Source: Tethya wilhelma (Eukaryota > Porifera > Demospongiae > Tethyida > Tethyidae). Taken from it: a stretch of 64,000 nt of DNA. A model generated the notes under the pieces. The model had not been told where the DNA came from. It made no database searches and saw only the letters and a program-made list of their open reading frames with translations. Numbering within the stretch: the first letter of the stretch is position 1; each line of letters opens with the position of its first letter. The translations under genes and the position numbers were made by a program. The stretch is taken from assembly GCA_964030475.1 (NCBI GenBank), contig CAXIPT010000054.1, positions 1-64,000 on the forward strand, written 5' to 3'. This document shows, one piece after another, positions 1 to 11,500 of this stretch.

Positions 1-634
1 ATATTCGAGGGTCAAAGGTCAATGTTAGCTGGCGGGAGTTTCGCGCGATGGACAGTTGCAGGATTTAGGACTGTACTGACTAGTGTTGGCTGTTGCTTTT
101 TGAAAACTACAACTAGCAAGTACACAGTTTGAACGAATTAAACACAGAGTAAAATTATAATTATTTCTATGCTGATATTCTGACAGTGGTAAATTATGGT
201 GGCTCGAGTTCCAGCTGAGCTGATATACAACTGTAGATTTGCCCGGGTTGCTTTTCGTGAAATATCTACAGAGAAAAAAAATAAATCACCTGAAGTAAAA
301 CAACAGTGTTTTAAAGATTTATTTGAGAAAGTTGAAGGCTATGGTGTGAAGTCAAGTTTGTTTGCAGAGTATGGTAGAGGTCGCGAATGTTCATTTGAGC
401 AAAATAGGAAGAAAGTGATGGGATTTTTCACAAAGTGGAAAAACTGAGATAAGCGTACATCTCACATTCAAACCTTCAGCACAAAGCATTGGGAAAAGCT
501 TTCACTCTCAAGCAAGCAATGCCACACACTATCTAACTGTGCTATCCATTACTCTGAGCAGCAGCAATCATTTCCTGGACAAGTGTTCACAAAGAAAGGT
601 GACATTGCAACTTGTGTGAAACAACTAGTGAATG
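1..634 (+). pseudogene. 5' fragment of an unnamed multicopy gene family (copy 1)
   Basis: Bases 1-634 repeat 1,191-1,860 at high identity, from the leader through the first about 145 codons. The ATG at 196 opens a frame of 83 codons. It ends at a TGA (about 445) where the other copy has CGA, a CpG to TpG change visible by direct comparison. The copy is cut at the single N at 635, after which an unrelated F repeat begins. I do not recognise the product beyond its match to the 1,414-5,232 copy. It is either a truncated duplicate or a second haplotype joined by the assembler. Confidence 0.7.
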
Positions 635-635
635 N

Positions 636-961
636 AAAGACAAAGAAACCAAGGTTATTTGTTCAAGAATCAGCTTCTGAAAGCGAGTGGTCTTCGAGAA
701 AAGTCGTTCCAAGATAGAAGAAGAAGAAGAAGAAGAAGATGGAGAAAATTGGAGGTTTGGCATACTTAAGTTTGTTACTTTAGCGATGGTTTTAGGCTAT
801 GTTTTTAGGCTCAATAGAAAGAGAAAAGGCTAAATAGTAGTTTAAGAAGCCTTTTAGTGCCAAGTGCTCAGTTTTTGCAGAGTTATTCGCGTGAATATTT
901 GTATTGCGCTAATGGGCCATCCGTGCCATTCCTATGTACCCAGTACTACCGTACTGGGAAT
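636..961 (+). mobile_element. F repeat, 3' part of one arm
   Basis: This is the distal third of the F family. It holds the (GAA)n tract, the conserved block reading 'gcgctaatgggccatccgtgcc' in part, and the terminal hairpin with arms CCCAGTAC/GTACTGGG. It starts directly after the N at 635, so its 5' boundary is an assembly join and not a biological end. Confidence 0.8.
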
Positions 962-1044
962 ACTAAAATATACAGCAAACAAGTTTTACAGAGCTGTGTA
1001 CAATAAATGTATCACTCCATAATTGACAAACTATGAAAACTTAC

Positions 1045-1113
1045 AGTTGCCGCATGGGAAAATATGAAAGGTTCACCGAATGAAGCAAAATAAGCGCCTT
1101 TGTCCCAGTTCAT
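1045..1113 (-). CDS. candidate 5' coding exon, divergent from the 1.2-5.2 kb gene
   Basis: On the minus strand an ATG at 1,113 opens 23 codons (beginning MNWDKGAYFASFG) that end exactly at a strong donor, GTAAGT, at 1,044. The exon would be transcribed away from the gene starting at 1,414, sharing about 300 bp of upstream sequence with it. Everything downstream of it is lost in the F repeat that ends at 961. No family is recognised. A 69-bp open frame with a good donor can arise by chance. Confidence 0.3.
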
Positions 1114-1190
1114 CCTCTCTTCTTTATCGAGAACTCTGCGCAGATTGTTAAGGCAACTATTTGAGGTCAAAGTTCTTCTTGCACGTGAGA

Positions 1191-4100
1191 TATTCGAGGG
1201 TCAAAGGTCAATCTTAGCTGGTGGGAGTTTCGCGCGATAGACAGTTGCAGGATCTAGGACTGTAGTGACTAATGTTGGCTGTTGCTTTTTGAGAACTACA
1301 ACTAGCAAGTACACAGTTTGAACACAGAACAAGTTATTAAACACATAATATTTTTTAACTACCAGAGTAAAATTATAATTATTTCTATGCTGATATTCTG
1401 ACAGTGGTGAATTATGGTGGCTCGAGTTCCAGCTGAGCTGATATACAACTGTGGATTTGCCCGGGTTGCTCTTCGTGAAATATCTACAGAGAAAAAAAAA
1501 TAAATCACCTGAAGTAAAACAACAGTGTTTTAAAGATTTATTTGAGAAAGTTGAAGGCTATGGTGTGAAGTCAAGTTTGTTTGCAGAGTATGGTAGAGGT
1601 CGCGAATGTTCATTTGAGCGAAATAGGAAGAAAGTGATGGGATTTTTCACAAAGTGGAAAAACCGAGATAAGCGTACATCTTACATTCAAACTTTCAGCA
1701 CAAAGCATTGGGAAAAGCTTCCACTCTCAAGCAAGCAACGCCACACACTATCTAACTGTGAAAAATGTGCTATCCATTACTCTGAGCAGCAGAAATCATT
1801 TCCCGGACAAGTGTTCACAAAGAAAGGTGACATTGCAACTTGTGTGAAACAGCTAGTGGATGAAGGAAATAGTGAGCAATCCACAACTAGAAAAATTTTG
1901 GAGGAACTGCAACCCATCTATGAGCAGGCATATGGCCATTCTTTACGAAATCATTAGTGCTATGTCCAGGCAGTCAATTGCAAGCAAAGCCCACAGATGT
2001 TGATAAAAAACGGGCAAAACGGAAGATTCAGAGGGAATGCCGAGATCAAATGGCTAAACAGTTTGGTGAAAGTGATGCTCTTACAGTTCTAGCAGAAAAC
2101 ATCTCCCTTCAAAAGTACAAACGTATAAGATTATAACAATCTTTCGAAAGCCCAGATGCAAAACGTGCTCGGGTTGAAGGAAGACATCCTACAAACAAAC
2201 GCCACTCACCCCGCTTTGACAATGTTGAATGGGACAAAGAGAATGTTTTACAGGAATTCCACAGGACACTGTCATTAATTGGAGTGAAATTGCCAGAAAG
2301 CATAACATACCTGGTCAACAAAGGCCAAGTAGTCAAAGAGTTTGCCATAGCCAACAACATTGACGTGTTCCAGCTGGACAAACGAGAGCCAGAAAAGAGA
2401 ACAAGATCCTGTAAGCTGCGTCTTCCTGGAGGCAGTATCTCAGTTCCTGCACACAAAACCGTTTCACAGGTAAAGGAGGAATGGTCTGACATGATTACTA
2501 AAGGTGAACTAACACTTGGTGAAGAGTGCAATCCGTTTACTATAACCAAGTACAAAGTAGTGAATGGTGAACTTACTTCTGAAGACACAGTCACTTACGG
2601 TAGAAAGATTCCACTGTTTGACATCCGGAAGAAGTTACTGAAGAAATATGAGCAGTACATGAATTTACACACTGATGAAGAACTGAGCAAACTTACTGTT
2701 TCAGAACTCCACGCCCACCTTAGCAGAAAGAAGATTCATGTACCTGAAACAACACAAGAAGAAGAATTAAGATCAAAGCTACGTGGTGCAGAGCGTACAA
2801 GAACTGTTGCAATTTGGCATGATCATGCCACTGTTCTTGGTCAGGGATATATTCTCATCACAGCCAAAATATTGTTTGACCCGGGTGTGTTCATTGAAGA
2901 CAAGGACTTACCCCATAACAGCCACATTAGCAACCTGCAGTCGTACATCGAAGAACCTGAAGTGTACATTCTCGCTCACTCTTCATCTTACATTGAAGAC
3001 CAGGTGGCCTTGATTCCAGATAGGAAGGCATGCTTAACAAGCTTGGACACAGAACTAACATCAAGTAAAGGAGTACCTGTGAAGGACCGTTTGCTCTTCT
3101 TCTACGGAGACAAACCAGCTGTTCAATTTGAGCGAGGTAGCCTGCAAGGTGGCAAGTTTCCATGTAGCACCTGTGGCTGTTCGGCTTCACGTATGGATGA
3201 TCTCCCACACTGTTTCACAATGAAGTGGAGAACAATTCAAGAGTTACAGACATATGCCACAAAAGGTACATACACGTATAACCCATTCATATACACCCTG
3301 CACACATAAAAATTCTTGCATGACGTTTTATAGTATACACATACATGCTGTATGCTTGAGCACTTATACATGTGCAATACGCACATGTAAATAGTTATAT
3401 AAAACCTAAAATGGCATGTAAGAGAAAATTATTAAAATTAAATTATGTTCAAAATTCAACGCAGGATGTGCAGGCAGGCAACCAGGAGTGGTCAAACCGT
3501 TTGAAGGCCTTAATAAAGAACAACTCAAGCATGAGTTACGCAGCCGATATGTTTACACCAGCTCTACAACAAAAGCAGACCTAACAGATGACTTGAAAAC
3601 AGCACTTAGAGGGCTGCAACGCGTTCCTTCACTTTTGCTGCAAAATCCTACAGTCATTGCAGGAGTTGAATCTGGGGAACTACCAGATATTTGACAGTGA
3701 GCCACTCCATGATCTCAAGGGCCACATCCAAAACCTTATCAGAGAGCTTCCAAAATTACTAGACAGAATGACCAGAGATAAACTAGAAAAATTGCTAGTA
3801 GTAGACCTGCACAAGGATACAAAAACAGGGTCGGACTATAGACTACTGATAATACATGTCCTTGCACTACTTCACAACAACCAAGCTCCAGAAAGAGTGT
3901 GTCAACTGTTTAAAACATTGGTTGACATTTCTCATCTTCTGTACAGTAATGACAGCAAAAGGTGCCCAAAGACAATACTTAGGCTCTACAATCTGACCTG
4001 GCTTCATTTCGAATTAGTGGTGGAACTGATTCCGCAACCACAGCAAGTTACAAGAAGAAAGCTGTTTGGATGTTACTTGCATGCTCTTGTGATACATGCG

Positions 4101-5232
4101 CCAGTACAATTTGAACTGATGAATCTCAAATCATGTAATGCTGAGCACGAGGAATGGTTATTTGGACAAGCTAAAGAAATTGCATTGACTACAACTAACA
4201 GAAAGCCTGAAACAGTCATTCCAAACATCATGCTACATTTGCAGGCTAAATTGAAGCAAGGCAACCTCTATTCATTCTATCGAGCAGCATCCAACAAAAT
4301 CTCTAAACAATTGGAAGCAGTGTCTAGTTACACTGGAAAGAATACCGTTATCTCATTTGAGTTTGTACAGTCTCACATCAACAGTTGGCAAGGTCACTTA
4401 CAGAGAATTCCACACTACTTGAAGCTGGGAGAAGGGGAGTGGTGGAAACAAAACCACACGAATTATGAGTTTTTCGACGGTAATAAAAGTGAAACACTCA
4501 GTCTACCGAGCACACCCATTCTCACACACTTCCGTGACACTTCCCTGCAAATGGTGCAAGAGAAAAAAAAGCAAGATATGGCAGGATATCATCGATGACA
4601 GCAGCATCAACTTACCAACACCATTCATCAAAGTTTATGATGAGACTGGAAATCTTGTTGAGACACGGTATTACAACAGGCCAGATTGTGATGGTGACAG
4701 TCCCATGGACACATCCAATGATGAAAATGAACAGAATACAGCTTTGACCGTCATGCTTGAAATGGACACAGCTTCTAAATTGGATCATGAGCCTGAACCT
4801 AACATTGAAAACGAAGATGATGATGATGATAATGAAATTACAGTAATTTTAAATATTGAAGAAAGTAATGGAGATCAGAACATTCCTACAGAAGAGAGTA
4901 CACCCTATATATTTCAAACAAAGCTAGCAAAAGCTATTCATCACGCTCTTCCTGAATTCATTAAGGAAACCAAAAAGATTGATGATCTCAGGCTCAAACT
5001 TAAAGAGAAGTCATTACACTCTGCCAAACAAAATTACACAAAGTTAATGATAATGCTGAAAGCACAACTTCTTCAGAAAGAGGAAGAATTACGTAAACAA
5101 ATTTATGATTACGAACATATATACTATATGACACATGGCACTATTCCACACTCTGACGATCATTACAAACAACTACTTAAGCCAAGGAAATTCATTCAGA
5201 AACTTCTTACTAGCCCAGATTTCAATTTATAA
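1191..5232 (+). pseudogene. unnamed multicopy gene family member, multi-domain, broken (copy 2)
   Basis: A large protein can be followed in pieces from the ATG at 1,414 to the stop at 5,232. In order there is a basic N-terminal region (to about 1,957); a lysine-rich linker; a region around 2,690-2,790 with spacing like a SAP helix pair; a block at 2,800-3,230 ending in a Cys cluster (CSTCGC) near 3,170; an intron from a donor at 3,266 to an acceptor near 3,477; a second SAP-like stretch (3,488-3,600); a block starting near 3,700 containing PLHDLKGHIQNL; and an acidic, then coiled-coil tail to 5,232. Breaks are an extra A in the A-run near 1,492, an in-frame stop near 2,134, a frame change near 3,690, and one extra A in the run at 4,561-4,569. 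I recall similar unnamed proteins in large numbers from cnidarian and sponge genomes. The function is unknown, and a transposon origin is possible but not shown. Confidence 0.65.
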
Positions 5233-5329
5233 GCACTTAATGACAAATTATTTTGTATAATTATATTATACACATGTGATTGTTCTCTATCAACTTACTC
5301 ACTGTCATACACTTCTGTCTTGTGTCTAA

Positions 5330-5331
<2 letters not shown>

Positions 5332-5380
<49 letters not shown>
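5332..5380. repeat. (TG)n microsatellite
   Basis: About 24 uninterrupted TG units lie just past the 3' end of the preceding gene copy. Confidence 0.97.
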
Positions 5381-5381
<1 letters not shown>

Positions 5382-5605
5382 ATTTATTTGCCAGGTTTTA
5401 TAGGCTGATTACCATGCAGTTACTAGATAGGTGGAAGTGAAGATGGAGTAGCTAGGGGTTACATGGGTCAATGGCAAGTACATACATTATCATTATGGGG
5501 TAAACAAAGTGCACTGTATGCATGACCTTATACGTGTGTGGCACTCGACCATGCAATAAGTACCCCACAGTTTATAAGGATCATGCAACTACGTATAATT
5601 TGTGC

Positions 5606-5607
<2 letters not shown>

Positions 5608-5652
<45 letters not shown>
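5608..5652. repeat. (TG)n microsatellite
   Basis: A second TG run of about 22 units follows the first by 230 bp. The 5,233-5,607 stretch otherwise holds no coding signal that I can see. Confidence 0.97.
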
Positions 5653-5654
<2 letters not shown>

Positions 5655-5772
5655 TGTATAATACTCACCGAATATAAAATTAGACTGCATGTATCTCCTG
5701 CTGTGAGAGGTAGATGTTTCTCTGATATATAATTTGAACTTCTTTCTTCTGTTTCTATTTCTGTGTGTGTGT

Positions 5773-5774
<2 letters not shown>

Positions 5775-5817
<43 letters not shown>
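5775..5817. repeat. (GA)n microsatellite
   Basis: About 21 GA units are preceded by a short TG run. On the minus strand this is a pyrimidine tract close to a possible splice acceptor near 5,880. Confidence 0.95.
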
Positions 5818-5828
<11 letters not shown>

Positions 5829-5912
5829 AAAGAGAGATGTTTCAGTATTGTAATTCACTCTTTTATCTCTCTGTTTCCCTGTGAGTGAGAGCTGTTAATC
5901 TATGATACTCAC

Positions 5913-6016
5913 CGGAACAAACTTCTCTCTTTCGTCTTTCTTTGACTTGAGTCCAACATTACGTAGCTTTATCAAGCTTATAAACCCGGCCCGCACTCGT
6001 GAAATTTACTTACCAT
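5913..6016 (-). CDS. candidate short two-exon minus-strand gene start
   Basis: On the minus strand an ATG at 6,016-6,014 is followed at once by a GTAAGT donor (6,013). An acceptor after 5,967 opens 18 codons (LRNVGLKSKKDEREKFVP) ending at a GTGAGT donor at 5,912. The next acceptor near 5,880 would add a few codons and a stop. Two strong donors in consistent phase support real splicing, but the product would be about 26 residues and no family is recognised. It may be a leader exon of a longer transcript. Confidence 0.25.
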
Positions 6017-6433
6017 GATCCTCGCTAGATCTCCATTAGACTTCTGATAATCTTCGTACAGCTTCGTTACCTAGTAGCTACTAAACTCGTAGAGCTAGAG
6101 ATAGCCACACGTCGCCTAAATATAGTAAGGCGCTAGGCGATAGGCGTTGACATTCGAAATATAGGCGGGGCTACGTTAGCAATTTCCGTCATCACAGGGT
6201 TAAACAATTTACAGCTGGCGTTCAGCCCAGTCAGGCACACCCTGTGGCTATTTCTTCCTTTGAAAATAATAGTTCTGTCAGAACTACCACAGGTGTCAAA
6301 GGCTGCAAGGTCTGATTGCTGTAGAGTAGTCATGACGACACCGTTTTTTTTCGTCACCTTTCACGCCAAACCAACATCTTGAACAGACACAAATGCAGTG
6401 ATGACAAACTAAACATTTACCGTTTCTTTAGGC

Positions 6434-6626
6434 TTAGTTCCATCCTTGTCCTTTAAGCTGTGTGCATGTATGTATTGCTTATAAAATTAATATAACTGTT
6501 ACAGTAATGGTATTTTTATATTCCTACCTTATGTCGCTTTCTTACTTCTGCTTTTAACATTTCAATATCACTACTGAGACGATTAAAATTATCCCTAAGA
6601 TGACTTATAGCTCCCATTATATCAGC
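6434..6626 (-). CDS. candidate terminal exons of a minus-strand gene (coiled coil)
   Basis: Minus strand. After an acceptor at 6,627, 33 codons (6,626-6,528) start ADIMGAISHLRDNF and end with charged heptad-like spacing at a GTAGG donor, all in phase 0. A following acceptor at 6,458 leads to a short in-phase tail and a TAA near 6,434. The composition suggests a coiled coil. An upstream exon near 6,690-6,760 is possible but is cut by the MITE at 6,764. No family is recognised. Confidence 0.35.
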
Positions 6627-6763
6627 CTGATACAGTACATGTGTATGTTGCTTCGATTAATATGGAATTACATTAACATATGTCATGTTTACGTACTTCT
6701 GCTCCATACTTATAGCTTATAAGATAGCTTGAGGAATTGGACAGTGCTGGAGTAGGAGATCTA

Positions 6764-7468
6764 CTCAGTGTAGTTAAGGCAGGTATTATGTTTTTTCTTG
6801 ATCTAAATTTGCTAAAAATGTGTTCGAGTTTTGACTTGTATTTAATACTAAGCTTTGTTGTGAATAATTTTATTTCATATTTAGATTCAGCATACATGGA
6901 TAAATACACACATTCAATGGTTTCCATAGAAACATATCTGTTTTCCATATATGGCCATTTCAATTTGAGGCTAAAATATTGTAGTTTTCTTAGTTTGCGG
7001 CTACGAAAAAAGGTATTTATCCAAAATATCTTAGTATTATATCAAAGAGAATTCATTAACAAACAATTTACCAACTGGAAAATTTGTCCTGTAAAAACAG
7101 TATGGCTGTAAATTAGAAAAAACTACCAAAAAATGTGCATTTTTGTACCTAATTAAGCATTCGTATTGTAATTTCTTCTAAGTAGTTAATGCAGGACAAA
7201 TTTTCGAAGCTGAATTTTGTAAAAAAAACCCAAATATTTTGTAGCAGCAAGTTCTTCTGAACAAAAAAGGAATTAGCACAATGGGCGTGGTAGTGTGGTT
7301 ATAGTTACCATGGGAACATGTTATGGAGTTATCATAGAATAGTGACAACAATCTCCCAATATCATTAAAATTTCATAACATTACTGTATTTTTAAAAAAA
7401 TACATGGGTGAATATTTGGTAGCCTTAATTAGTGCATTATTATGAATACCAGCCTTAAGTACAATGAG
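6764..7468. mobile_element. MITE family A, copy 1 (TA target duplication)
   Basis: A 705-bp element bounded by imperfect inverted ends CTCAGTGTAGTTAAGGC and its complement (…CCTTAAGTACAATGAG), with TA on both sides (6,762-6,763 and 7,469-7,470). The interior has no convincing coding frame. Related copies lie at 9,090-9,806 and, inverted and truncated, at 50,425-51,747. The TA target and short ends point to mobilisation by a Tc1/mariner-type enzyme, which is inference. Confidence 0.8.
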
Positions 7469-7536
7469 TATATGGCATTTGATGATGAGAAAATGCAGAA
7501 TGTGGCCAAAAACAATACAAATCCACTGGTGAAGAG

Positions 7537-7740
7537 TTACAGAACTGTGAGCGTGGAGGGACCAGGAGTATGATGTCCAAAAGAGTACTGTGGCACATCT
7601 TCAGCCATATATAAAGGCGGTGTTTGTCTTGTAGGTAATTCACTACTTCCAATTTGGTCATGAGATAGGTTTGGAGTATTTTGGTGTCCATCAGGGGGGT
7701 ACAAATCAGCAATTGATGGTGGTAGAGTGTTTCTGGGATC
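7537..7740 (-). CDS. candidate 3' coding exon, proline-rich
   Basis: On the minus strand a pyrimidine-rich acceptor (ttccctacag) ends at 7,741. The phase-0 frame DPRNTLPPSIADLYPPDG… runs 67 codons to a TAA at 7,537. It is rich in P, S and T without low-complexity repetition, as expected of a disordered tail. It may belong with the exons at 6,434-6,626, with the intervening MITE inside an intron. Upstream sequence is F-repeat debris, so the rest of the gene is missing or remote. Confidence 0.4.
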   Translation of the reverse strand, partial: DPRNTLPPSIADLYPPDGHQNTPNLSHDQIGSSELPTRQTPPLYMAEDVPQYSFGHHTPGPSTLTVL

Positions 7741-7852
7741 CTGTAGGGAAAAATGCGCAAGCAACACTTATAACTGGGAACGAATATACACATAATATAG
7801 CAGAAAGCTTCGTGGAATGTTACTAATATAACTTTATAAACCCCTGCAAAAA

Positions 7853-8265
7853 AAGTTTGCAGAGTTGTTCGCATGAATATTTGTATTGCGCTAATGGGCA
7901 ATCCGTGCCATTCCTGTGTACCCAGAAGGACTGTGGCTATTATGCTTAAAATTTTACCGATATATTATTCTCTCATGAGTTTTGTCAAAATACAACAAAT
8001 TTATCGACTTGAACAGGTCCAACAATAATACAACAGTCCAACTTTCTTGTATATATGATTAAAGTTCATTATCTTTCTGATTTGAACAAAAATAAACAAG
8101 GCTACCTCGGTGAGTTCAGATTTTCCACACGTGGCAAGTTCCTGTTTACTTCCGTTTGTTCTCAAATTTAACCCCATTATTCCTGAAATTATGCTTGTGC
8201 TCCACTTATTCTCAACGTTAGGCCAGCATAATCACTGACCCCTAGTACCCAGTACTACCGTACTG
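7853..8265 (+). mobile_element. F repeat, terminal fragment split by a hAT-like MITE
   Basis: Only the last about 70 bp of an F arm and its terminal CCCAGTAC hairpin are present. They are interrupted between GTACCCAG and its duplicate by the 319-bp insertion at 7,926-8,244. Removing the insertion restores the usual F terminus. Confidence 0.8.
7926..8244. mobile_element. hAT-like MITE with 8-bp target duplication
   Basis: A 319-bp insertion into the F terminus. GTACCCAG is duplicated exactly at 7,918-7,925 and 8,245-8,252. The right end read inward is TAGGGGTCAGTGATTATGC, a hAT-style terminus, and the left end is AAGGACTGTGGCTATTATGC. An 8-bp TSD and these ends fit the hAT superfamily. There is no coding capacity. 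Confidence 0.85.
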
Positions 8266-8289
8266 TGATATATCTTAATCAGAAGATGA

Positions 8290-8500
8290 TGAACTACACT
8301 GAGTGGTGATGATCCTATATCAGTGACTTACTTTGAACATGAATTGAAGAATAGGTCAAATGGACTCAAGCAACTAAGAATTTCCAACAAGGAAGTGACA
8401 TGTCATGCCATTTCTAGGAGCATTTCCCAGGTGCATAGTTTTGTTTCTCAATTTTGCCTGAAACGGTTTCCTCAATACACTCTTGATCAAGACATAATAT
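8290..8500 (+). pseudogene. unrecognised coding fragment cut by MITE B copy 1
   Basis: A plus-strand frame open from about 8,300 includes YFEHELKNRSNGLKQL and FPQYTLDQDIIC and has the feel of a conserved globular protein. It breaks off where MITE B begins at 8,501, and no continuation beyond 10,006 could be found. I do not recognise the family. It may be a transposase or retroelement fragment. Confidence 0.3.
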
Positions 8501-10006
8501 GTGAGGCTCCAAGCGAAAACCGGACGTTTAAGAATTTCTGCGAATTTTGAGTTTGCTGTGCCATATGTAACTAGACCTTCGCAGAAAGTACATATCAGCG
8601 CATAGCTCAAGTAGTTTCCAGATATAGCTCTTGAAAGCAGTCCTGCCTCCACTCGTGGCTCCCTAGAAAAACGGTTGTAAAGTTTTTTCTAGGTAAACTA
8701 TATAGGCAGTTCGTATACTATTCGTACCATAAATTAGATCATGTACAGTACATGCTGAATATTACCACAGCCAGCTACATAGGGAATAGTGAGAAGTGAG
8801 TAGCTAGAAAAGAAGACCAAAGAGACGGCTACTGGACTCAAGGAGGAAAGTACTTGGTAGTAGAGAGATAGATTATAGGTACAGTAAGTTCCAAGAACTA
8901 TAATAAGCCTCAAAATAACATCACCATACAGGGTAGAAAGTAAATGTATGTGGAATAGACTTGCACATATAAAGCTTTAGTTTACAGGTGCTGTAGCAAA
9001 ATTCTGAGATCAGTCAGCTTATAGAGCACCAAAAGCTTTGAATAACAATTCATTTTTAGTGGCAGCTGTCTACTCATAAATATTTGCTACTCGGTGTAGT
9101 TAAGGATGCCTCAAAAAGTTAAGGCACTTAAGGCACTAATTATATACAAACCCTTTCGTGTTTTGAGTATACTTTGTAGTTAGACAACCAAACTAGAGAG
9201 TCATCGTATTTTTAATGTACTTGATGTAAATTGTGAAAATGAAAGTCAGAAAATTGTTGTGGGCGTGGCCACACTAAAAAATACATACTTTTGAAAATGC
9301 TGAATGCTAACGCTCATTGTATTGGTCCAATTTTTTGCTTACAAGTAGATCTCAACTATAAGATATCAGATCTGCCTGGAAATTTGGGTGCCCATTAATC
9401 GTTTCTCAGATATAATACGCATATATAATTAGGTGTGCAATATTTAGAAATTGGCATGTTTCTCTCCGTATCTATCCAAATATTTTCCTGGGACCAAATT
9501 TTCAGGCAGTTTCTGAATCTTAGTGATAAATACAATATTCTGACAAATTTTGACATTCTGAAAACCACCGTTAGCTTTCAGCATTTTTGCTTAAAGATTT
9601 CGCAGAGTGACCATCACGACCATCCTCCTGCTCCACCCCAAAAGGTCACGTGACACTGACACTTGTAAATGTTATGCATCTTTGGTCAAATAATACATAT
9701 AAAGTGGAAGTTGGTGAGTAAACAATATTTCTACAGAATAATGCACTCCATAAAATGTACATTAATTGACTATTTTAAAAGTTAAGGCAGCCTTAACTAC
9801 ACTGAGTACCATCTGTTGCACAGCATAGCAATAGATCTCTGTTAGCAACTAAGTTAAAGTGAACAGGGCCATGGAGCATGCTGAGATGTAGTGCATGGGA
9901 TCTGTTTGGTAAAAAAAATCGCACAAAAATGCGAAATCAAGTAAAACCTCATTTTACTCCATAAACAAAAATTTCCCAAACATCCGGTTTTCGCTTGGAG
10001 CCTCAT
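8501..10006. mobile_element. MITE family B, copy 1 (carries a nested MITE A)
   Basis: The inverted ends are GTGAGGCTCCAAGCGAAAAC… on the left and …GTTTTCGCTTGGAGCCTCA on the right. Subterminal blocks are shared with the copies at 45,221-46,129 and 50,564-51,604: GCGAATTTTGAG near the left end and an A-rich 'accgcattttactcc'-like block near the right. It is split by MITE A copy 2 (9,090-9,806), leaving about 790 bp of B sequence. No clean target duplication is visible for this copy. Confidence 0.75.
9090..9806. mobile_element. MITE family A, copy 2, nested in MITE B
   Basis: A 717-bp element with ends CTCGGTGTAGTTAAGG / CCTTAACTACACTGAG and extra 'gttaaggca' repeats just inside. TA flanks both ends. 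MITE B copy 2 (about 45,865-45,880) shows the uninterrupted site, confirming a TA target and the order of events: B first, A later. Confidence 0.88.
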
Positions 10007-10179
10007 TTTGGATTTGCGACCAAAATCGAGGGGTAAGTGTAAAACAAGGACCATGGACCATGGATTGGATCGTAAACTGGACCATGGACTGCACTCGAAT
10101 CCAGAGAGGCCCTATCTTATTATTAACTCTGTATGGACTCAATGCAAGGGTACTTGATTGAATTAGCCACCCACTACTA

Positions 10180-10480
10180 CAGCCCATCCAAGTTGGTGGT
10201 CCCTTTTATAAAATTGGAGTTGATGTTTTGTAACTTCACTGACATCAAATGATAACCGCTATGTCATAGTTTACCTCAGTAAGTGGGTGGAGGCATTTTT
10301 GGTGCCCAAGCTGCAAAAATTACAAAGTTACTGGTTCAAAAGATCATGTATAGACATGGTGCCCCCTGGGAGCTCTTATCTGACAGAGGACCAAACTAAC
10401 TGTGTTCGTTCGTTGCTCGATATCATACGTATGGTAGTACGTATAGTAGGAATGGGCCGACTGTCCCATAGACACAATAC
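10180..10480 (+). pseudogene. Ty3/gypsy integrase core fragment
   Basis: With frameshifts, the plus strand reads a retroviral-type integrase core. GGPFYKIGVDVL holds the first catalytic Asp, NRYVIVYLSKWVEAF follows, and HGAPWELLSDRGPN holds the second Asp. The zinc-binding N-terminus, the catalytic Glu region and the C-terminus are absent. This enzyme would join LTR-retrotransposon cDNA to chromosomal DNA. It is an inactive remnant, and the 108-bp repeat at 10,497 replaces its continuation. Confidence 0.65.
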
Positions 10481-10496
10481 AAAATGTTGGCCACTA

Positions 10497-10604
10497 TAAA
10501 AATTTCAAAAAAATAAGTAGTGTAGGAATGGGTAGTGCGGTAAAAAGCATTGGAACAAGGCATGTCTCAATTTCAGCACTTGACTACTTCATTTTTTTAA
10601 ATTT
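10497..10604 (+). repeat. 108-bp dispersed repeat (pair with 49,050)
   Basis: The sequence from 'aaatttcaaaaaaataagtag' to about 10,604 recurs nearly identically at 49,050-49,157. Both copies abut gypsy integrase remnants, so this may be part of the retroelement or a shared later insertion. Confidence 0.7.
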
Positions 10605-10611
10605 TTTTTTT

Positions 10612-11500
10612 GTCCCTCATGTTTCCCATAGGAATAATTCTTTACACACTCTGCCAGCCATTCCATCTTGTTTGCCTTCTTTTTACGATTTGGCCATTCC
10701 TATGTCTCATTACATTTCCAATGTTTTTTTTTACTTGTTTGTTCTCATTTTTTCATAATTCTACGAATCACATTTGAGTTTGTGTGTATATGGTAGTTAC
10801 TTGTACACTATCAGCATGGATATTATAGTTAATCAATGCTCAGGCTATCAGTACTGAAGTGATCTCAGGAGGTTGAGCAAAATTTAATTGCTTTGCTCAT
10901 CTTATAATGAATACTGCATAACACAGTAGTCTATTCACCTCCTAAATATTGAAGACTGAAAGGTTACAGAGAGGCCAGCACAACCAGAAATCTTCAGATA
11001 AAGCAGGCAGGCAACGAATATTCGGATTCCAAATAACGCACACTGGTCTACCTGGAAAAGGGTCGTCTATTTGACTTTTCAAGTAGCTTATAAATTTATG
11101 CATGATATAGAAATGAATGGCTACTATACGGAGAAGCGCTTTTCGCTTTGTATCTAGCCATTCAACGGGAGACTCGAGCACACGATACCAAAAGCACGTG
11201 AAGACAATGGTACCAAGTTTGTTTGTTCAAGAATCAGCTTCTGAAAGTGAACATTCTTCCAGATACGCTGAAATAACATAGAAGAAGAAGAAGAAGGAGA
11301 AAATTGGAGGTTTGTTATATTTTAGTTTGGTACCTTAGCAATGGTTTTAGGCCATGTTTTTAGGCTTGTTAGAAAGAGAATGAGCTAAATAGTAGCTTTT
11401 TAAGCCTTTTAGTGCCAAGCCATTAGTTTTTGCAGTTATTTGCGTGAATATTTGTATTACGCTAATGGGCCATCCGTGCCATTCCTATGTACCCAGTACT
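10612..11500 (+). mobile_element. F repeat, one arm (half hairpin)
   Basis: It runs from the middle of the head hairpin through the (GAA)n tract to a terminus cut after CCCAGTACT. Its closest relative in the window is 46,282-47,302; the two share unique words absent from other copies. That is expected if both belong to one duplicated block. Confidence 0.85.

Noticed and set aside
10942..11181. A minus-strand frame in an F arm (with a twin at 46,594) that looks like a conserved protein.
   Set aside because: Other F copies break it with stops at the same place, while the opposite strand frame is more widely kept. The twin copies are duplicates of one block.
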